From UBA4742 sp037138595 (GTDB taxonomy: Bacteria > Actinomycetota > Acidimicrobiia > Acidimicrobiales > Acidimicrobilacustridaceae), in assembly GCA_037138595.1 (NCBI GenBank), contig JBAXIB010000015.1, forward strand, positions 20,713 to 84,712: a stretch of 64,000 nucleotides of DNA, read 5' to 3'. Below the pieces are notes generated by a model. The model did no database searches. It worked only from the letters and a program-made list of their open reading frames with translations, and had not been told where the DNA came from. Positions 60,578-64,000 of the stretch are shown in pieces (position 1 is the first letter of the stretch; each line of letters starts with the position of its first letter). Made by a program: the position numbers and the translations under genes.

Positions 60578-61087
60578 ATGTCCGATCACGGTCTCACTCC
60601 GGGTCTCACCCATCTTGATCCGCTCGGTCGAGCACGGATGGTCGATGTCACTCCGAAGGAACCGACTCATCGACGTGCGATCGCTCGAGGCAAGGTTTTT
60701 ATGCAAGCCGAGACCACCTCACTCGTTGCTCGCGGCGCGATGTCAAAAGGTGATGTGCTTGCGGTAGCTCGGGTAGCGGGGATCCAAGCGGCAAAGCGAG
60801 CGCCAGACTTGATCCCGCTGTGCCATCCATTGCTCGTTGGGTCAGTTTTAGTGAATTTTCGCATCGAAGACGACTACATCGAGGTCGAGGCACAGGTCGA
60901 AACGGTCGACCGTACGGGGGTCGAAATGGAAGCGCTAACCGCGTGTTCGATCGCGGCGCTGACCATTTATGACATGTGTAAGTCTGCCGACCGATCCATG
61001 GTGATCGGCGAGATCACCTTGTGGGAAAAGACCGGCGGCCGATCAGGGGTCTACCGACGCGCCGACGACGGCGATGTGCCTGGCTGA
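60578..61087 (+). CDS. moaC: cyclic pyranopterin monophosphate synthase
   Basis: The 169-residue protein carries the MoaC marks: RMVDVTPKEPTHRRAIARG, KGDVLAVARVAGIQAAKRAPDLIPLCHPL (catalytic region), GVEMEALTACSIAALTIYDMCKSAD, and a Lys in EKTGGRSG. MoaC completes the second Moco step, giving cPMP. It follows moaA by 29 bases, so they form one unit. moaB/E/D and molybdate transport genes are outside this window. Confidence 0.96.
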   Translation: MSDHGLTPGLTHLDPLGRARMVDVTPKEPTHRRAIARGKVFMQAETTSLVARGAMSKGDVLAVARVAGIQAAKRAPDLIPLCHPLLVGSVLVNFRIEDDYIEVEAQVETVDRTGVEMEALTACSIAALTIYDMCKSADRSMVIGEITLWEKTGGRSGVYRRADDGDVPG

Positions 61088-61175
61088 GCGCCGCTCGATG
61101 ATGCCTGGGTGGTTCAGATAGCGATTGTCGCCATTTCGTAGTACAACTGTCACATAACTTGAACCGACCGAAAGG

Positions 61176-61236
61176 CAGTAAAGACGCGGGTTTAACCGCT
61201 GCTTTACTGGCATCCACCGCTCAATGTTTCGCGGTG
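61176..61236 (+). promoter_or_regulatory. strong hairpin and second smaller hairpin before the SepX/GlpR-like gene
   Basis: CAGTAAAG-AC-GCGG, loop GTTTAA, CCGC-TG-CTTTACTG (61176-61209) pair at 12 of 14 positions. CACCGC at 61215-61220 and GCGGTG at 61231-61236 form a second stem. They lie in the 186-base gap between moaC and the next gene, 37 bases before its GTG. No T-run follows, so a simple terminator is unlikely; a leader structure or an operator is possible. I do not recognise a known riboswitch. Confidence 0.5.
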
Positions 61237-61273
61237 ACTACGGTCCTGAGCACGGATAGGTAGGGCACGGAGC

Positions 61274-61810
61274 GTGACATTCGTGGTGCTGTTCATTCTT
61301 GCGGTGGTATGGGCCGTGTACTTGGTCTCATGGGCGCGCAGTCGCAGCGACCGCCGAGGCAGCAACTCGATCTCGACGTTTACGAAGCACCTTTCAGTGC
61401 TTGAGCGCACCACTCCCGGATGGTCGAATTCGCCGACCCGAATAGCAGGTTCGCCTGCACCGCAGCGAGCAACTGTTTCGTTAGCTCGCCCCGCGTTCGC
61501 TCCGCAAGATTTTCGGTCGTCGGGTTCCCGTGGTAGCTCAATGTCGCCTCGTCAGGTTCGGGAGCGTCGTAAGAACGTGTTGTTTGCGCTCGCTGGCGCA
61601 GTCGTTGTCACGTTTGCATTGGTCGTCGTCGTCGGTGGTAGCGCGGTGTATTTGCAACTTCTAGCCGATTGCTTATTCGGGGCCTATGTGTTCACGCTTG
61701 TTCAGATTCGGCGCACTCAGGAAGAACGTCAGGCCAAAGTTCGGTACATGCCACAGCAGGCGAGTTACCGCGAACAAGCGTCGATGCAATTACATTCATC
61801 CGCTCGTTAG
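61274..61810 (+). CDS. SepX/GlpR-like membrane protein
   Basis: The 178-residue protein starts at GTG. It has one membrane segment right at the start (about 2-20, VVLFILAVVWAVYLVSWARS), followed by SDRRGSNSISTFTKHLSVLERT (about 25-46), which resembles the conserved block of Streptomyces SepX and mycobacterial/corynebacterial GlpR-type proteins. A disordered linker of about 45 residues follows. Two more membrane segments lie at about 101-118 and 122-143, with a polar tail after them. These proteins help position division septa and bind Glp. The gene is downstream of galU-glp-moaA-moaC, as in many actinobacteria. Assignment is by layout and one short block. Confidence 0.7.
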   Translation: MTFVVLFILAVVWAVYLVSWARSRSDRRGSNSISTFTKHLSVLERTTPGWSNSPTRIAGSPAPQRATVSLARPAFAPQDFRSSGSRGSSMSPRQVRERRKNVLFALAGAVVVTFALVVVVGGSAVYLQLLADCLFGAYVFTLVQIRRTQEERQAKVRYMPQQASYREQASMQLHSSAR

Positions 61811-61940
61811 TGACGGTCGCTTTATAGCTCCCTCGCCGCCTTCACCCGCTTAGGACGGTGCATTTGGATTTCGCGGAGACCGGTGCTTTCGTCGAAAACG
61901 GCTAGTCTGGTGATTCGTGTTTGTTGTCGATGGGGGTGTG

Positions 61941-62978
61941 ATGAATCGGTTTCGTAGCGTTGCGGTTATTGCTGGATTCGCGCTTATTGGAGGACTGGTT
62001 GCGTTGTCGGGCTCAACTCCGGCTAACGCCGGACAGTTCCCCGGCACGAACGGCAAAATCGCCTACGGCAAGGGTAGTGTTTTCTCGGGCTCGGACATTT
62101 GGTTGATGAACGTCGACGGCACTGATGACACCCAGATCACGCATGGTTCTGGTTCTAGCAATTTTACTGCGGCATGGTCGGCCGATGGCACCAAAATGCT
62201 GTTCGGCAGCAACCGAAGTGGGCATTGGCAGGTCTGGGCGATGGATGCGAATGGCGATAACCAACGCCAACTCACGTTTGATCCGGATACCAACAGCAGC
62301 AACGCCTCGTGGTCGCCTGATGGCTCCAAGATTGTCTACACGCGGTGGCTTGATGGGATTGGTGAAATCTATGTGATGAATGCGGATGGCAGCAATCAAA
62401 TTCGCCTTACTCACAATACTGACGAGGACCGAGACCCTTCGTGGTCGCCTGATGGCACCAAGATCGTGTTCACCAGCAACCGTCAAGGCCAGAACGATAT
62501 TTTTGTGATGGATGCCAATGGCGGCAAAAAGATTGCACTGACCACGACAACCGGTGGTGAAAGTCGTGAGGCTTCGTGGTCGCCTGATGGCACCAAAATC
62601 GTGTTCACCAGCTGGCGCGGTGTCAGCAACGACATTTGGGTGATGGACGCAAATGGGGATAACCAAACGAACCTCACCAGCGTTGGGACCTTCGAGAGCT
62701 TCGCTTCGTTTTCGCCGGACGGCACCAAGATCGTGTTCAACAGTGACCGTGACCATGAAGGTAGTAGCGAGGTCTATGTCATGGATGCAAATGGCGAGAA
62801 CCCTCTGCGAATCACGACTACTCCGGGCGGGTTTGGCGGAGTGAATATTCTGGCCAACGCAGCGTGGCAGCCAATTCCGGTGGTAGTTCCGACCACAACC
62901 ACAACGGCGGCACCAACAACGACTGCACTTCCGGCTGAAGTCGCCGCGGTTGAAGCAACCCCAGCATTCACCGGCTGA
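61941..62978 (+). CDS. secreted TolB-like (PD40) beta-propeller protein
   Basis: The ATG at 61941 (MNRFRSVAVIAG) starts a good signal peptide with SAPA/NAG cleavage at about 31; GTG 61917 is an alternative. The product has 345 residues. Residues 40-300 are six or so PD40 blades with repeated SWSPDGTKIVFTSNRxG and DIFVMDANG motifs. A TTTTTAAPTTTALPAE linker and a short tail end the protein. Such propellers bind proteins or peptides on the cell surface. No anchor is seen, so it may be released or held by its Thr-rich tail. The start region is a monocistronic unit with its own gap on each side. Confidence 0.85.
   Translation: MNRFRSVAVIAGFALIGGLVALSGSTPANAGQFPGTNGKIAYGKGSVFSGSDIWLMNVDGTDDTQITHGSGSSNFTAAWSADGTKMLFGSNRSGHWQVWAMDANGDNQRQLTFDPDTNSSNASWSPDGSKIVYTRWLDGIGEIYVMNADGSNQIRLTHNTDEDRDPSWSPDGTKIVFTSNRQGQNDIFVMDANGGKKIALTTTTGGESREASWSPDGTKIVFTSWRGVSNDIWVMDANGDNQTNLTSVGTFESFASFSPDGTKIVFNSDRDHEGSSEVYVMDANGENPLRITTTPGGFGGVNILANAAWQPIPVVVPTTTTTAAPTTTALPAEVAAVEATPAFTG
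62160..62850 (+). repeat. internal near-repeats coding PD40 blades
   Basis: Blocks coding the WSPDGTKIVFTS and VMDANG motifs recur about every 120-135 bases (for example near 62310, 62442, 62577 and 62710) with high DNA similarity. They reflect blade duplication within the beta-propeller gene. Confidence 0.6.
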
Positions 62979-63012
62979 GCAATCGCCTTTCGAAGTTCAG
63001 AACTGCGAAGTG

Positions 63013-63030
63013 TGCCGACGCCGTTCGGCA
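63013..63030. terminator. small hairpin after the beta-propeller gene
   Basis: TGCCGA, loop CGCCGT, TCGGCA make a perfect 6-base stem 35 bases after the stop. Only TTGAT follows, so it is a weak terminator candidate. The 282-base gap to 63261 otherwise holds only the small frame at 63169. Confidence 0.3.
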
Positions 63031-63168
63031 TTGATCGTGAATTGGGATTGTGCGAACGGGGTATTTGCTGGCGTCAACTTTGCTAATCCGGCCACCCGCT
63101 TATTTGGACTGCTAGCCCACCTCTAACCCTTCTGGCGGGTATAGGGCCTGGCGCCTAAACTTTTCCTT

Positions 63169-63264
63169 ATGGAAAATTCGACCGGCACCGAAAACGCTGC
63201 CGCATCTGAAGCTGCGACGACTGGCAGTTCAAGTCACCGCCATCGCTATCGGGCGCGTCGTTGA
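63169..63264 (+). CDS. possible 31-codon small protein before the truncated MFS gene
   Basis: ATG at 63169 reads ENSTGTENAAASEAATTGSSS and ends HRHRYRARR before TGA at 63262-63264. The composition (Ala/Ser/Thr, then basic) is plausible for a small leader-like peptide. Its stop overlaps the TTG start of the MFS fragment (63261). No SD is clear. Chance is possible. Confidence 0.25.
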   Translation: MENSTGTENAAASEAATTGSSSHRHRYRARR

Positions 63265-63443
63265 CTGAACCTAGGAAAATGCCCGAAGGCAGGCAAGCGA
63301 TGGCTGCATCGCTGCGTCTGCGTAATTACCGGCTCCTCTTCGTCTCGCAGGGGGTGTCACTGACGGGGACTTCATTGCAGGACGTCGCCCAGGCTTGGCT
63401 GGTCCTGCAACTCAGCATTTTTCACAGGTGCAGTTTTCACTGA
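63261..63443 (+). pseudogene. N-terminal fragment of an MFS transporter gene
   Basis: The frame begins at TTG 63261 (ATGs at 63279 and 63300 are alternatives). It encodes SLRLRNYRLLFVSQGVSLTGTSLQDVAQAWLVLQLS, the first helix and cytoplasmic start of DHA/EmrB-type MFS exporters (compare SL(R)xxNYRLxFxGQxxSLxGT(W)(M)Q). Resemblance stops after about residue 52, where TTTTCA repeats begin, and a stop follows at 63441. No further MFS sequence is found up to the window end. The gene has therefore been cut, probably by insertion or deletion. Confidence 0.7.
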
Positions 63444-63465
63444 CTTGGCGGACTTTTCAAGTGAC
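63419..63465. mobile_element. direct TTTTCA repeats, possible remnant of an insertion-sequence end
   Basis: Three TTTTCA copies occur at about 63419, 63434 (TTTTCACTGAC) and 63454 (TTTTCAAGTGAC), exactly where the MFS frame ends. Multiple short repeats of this kind are found at ends of IS21-like elements. No transposase gene or second end is visible here, so this is a weak identification. Confidence 0.3.
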
Positions 63466-63913
63466 ACCACTCCAGGTGATGGCAACGATCAGAACCTGAG
63501 TAGTTTCAGCGGTTTTTGATAGGGAATATCGCTTGGATTGGTTTGATCGCAAGGCATCTAGCCAGGCATCGCTGCGGTGCGCAGTGGTTTAACGGTGATC
63601 TGTGGTGACTTCGTGTCATTCCGACACCATTGGTGGAGGCCATGGGCGGATGTTCCTACCCCTCGTGGTGTCATCACTTGCTGGAGCTGCGTCGTGGACT
63701 GGTTTCGACCGCCTCTAACTTCAGGATGTCGGGCAATGGAGCAGCATTTACCCAACTTGATCGCCTAGGAGGGAATTGGGGACAGGATCGGTGACGCTTC
63801 GTCCCGCCAGTCTCGCCGTCCGGGAATGAGTGCACACAGCGCAGGGGTCCCGTGTCGGGCACCAACAGCCTGAGACCGGAGCCCCCGCCCCCTCGGAGCT
63901 ATAGAGTTGGACA
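63466..63913. other. non-coding stretch with no recognised feature
   Basis: I see no convincing gene in these 448 bases. Short minus-strand frames at 63558-63755 and 63674-63865 have no family resemblance and no SD. The segment after about 63770 is GC-rich and may hold the promoter for the gene at 63914. It could be leftover sequence from the event that cut the MFS gene. Confidence 0.5.
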
Positions 63914-64000
63914 ATGGGTTCCAAACGATCCGTCCCGGCACCGGCGATCACGGAGTTGCCCGAGATCGGCGTCACCGTGATCTCGAAGTGGCTCTACAAC
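63914..64000 (+). CDS. start of a probable MBL-fold metallo-hydrolase (runs off the right edge)
   Basis: ATG at 63914 opens a frame with no stop to base 64000. The visible part reads PAITELPEIGVTVISKWLYN near its end, which I recall as the start of an MBL-fold hydrolase found in actinobacteria (strand, then KW.FNCY). Only 29 residues are visible, so the metal motif HxHxDH is outside. The upstream GC-rich stretch would hold the promoter. Confidence 0.45.
   Translation, partial: MGSKRSVPAPAITELPEIGVTVISKWLYN

Noticed and set aside
61088..61273. Moco or other known riboswitch between moaC and the SepX-like gene
   Set aside because: The hairpins do not follow the Moco RNA layout, and that element normally precedes moaA rather than following moaC.
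63558..63865. Small minus-strand proteins in the right-hand non-coding stretch
   Set aside because: No ribosome-binding site, odd composition and no family resemblance.
1..64000. tRNA, rRNA or CRISPR array
   Set aside because: No T-loop consensus in a cloverleaf context, no rRNA-like stretch and no spaced direct repeats of 20-40 bases were noticed by eye on either strand.

Overview
The window looks like chromosomal DNA of a moderately high-GC actinomycete, most likely of the class Acidimicrobiia. The reasons are frequent GTG starts, a mycothiol-dependent-type enzyme (36190-36996), a DUF3097 protein, a protein with tandem GWW..DGKWYPP repeats plus a SHOCT tail, and the actinobacterial order SAF protein - FmdB - galU - glp - (moaA, moaC) - SepX/GlpR-like membrane protein. 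It is a gene-dense housekeeping and metabolic region. I see no rRNA, tRNA, CRISPR array, prophage or intact transposon. All functions below come from motifs and recognised family resemblance, not from database searches.

Layout. 1-3854 is a minus-strand operon of five genes coupled by 4-base overlaps: an SRPBCC protein, a MerR-type regulator with a cobalamin-binding domain (CarH-like, light-sensing residues kept), an SDR, a COG2907 flavoprotein and a DUF1365 protein that runs off the left edge. 3954-9695 has a phosphonate monoester hydrolase-like sulfatase, an M3 oligopeptidase, a tail-anchored HEPN/Swt1 protein and a luciferase-like oxidoreductase with a KstR-type operator. 9752-14444 holds the WW-repeat/SHOCT protein, bioD, bioF and an ABC1/UbiB kinase. 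14527-17770 holds a monoacylglycerol lipase-like hydrolase, a TauE/SafE permease and an anchored surface protein. 17840-21210 is queD, queE, queC and a type B carboxylesterase. 21300-25632 is a coupled envelope operon: lipoprotein, PBP1A and a catalytically dead trypsin-like membrane protein.

25642-30670 holds glycogen phosphorylase, a phosphonatase-like HAD with its FAD amino-oxidase partner, and a Bcp peroxiredoxin. 30769-35906 is a regulatory block: an orphan ParA with an overlapping small tail-anchored protein, a degenerate response regulator, a GGDEF-EAL enzyme and a universal stress protein. 35903-43000 holds a small RHH-like protein, an MDMPI-family enzyme, a crotonase, a DrrAB-type ABC exporter, DUF3097 and a second ABC pair. 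43092-50679 holds an ABC-F ATPase, a PIG-V-like glycosyltransferase, an SDR, an NfuA-like Fe-S protein, dxs and an alpha/beta hydrolase. 50686-55416 holds an XRE regulator and a tldD-tldE-tldE triplet.

55462-61810 is the SAF-fmdB-galU-glp-moaA-moaC-SepX/GlpR neighbourhood, which joins UDP-glucose and molybdopterin synthesis to a probable cell-division module. 61941-62978 is a secreted beta-propeller. The right end (63169-64000) has an MFS gene cut off after about 50 codons beside TTTTCA repeats, a non-coding stretch, and the start of a probable MBL-fold hydrolase.

The most interesting candidates are the CarH-like photoreceptor operon, the Glp/SepX-GlpR locus, the HEPN-coiled-coil-TM protein, the PBP1A operon with its pseudoprotease, the ParA pair and the TldD/TldE/TldE triplet. 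None is proven new from sequence alone.
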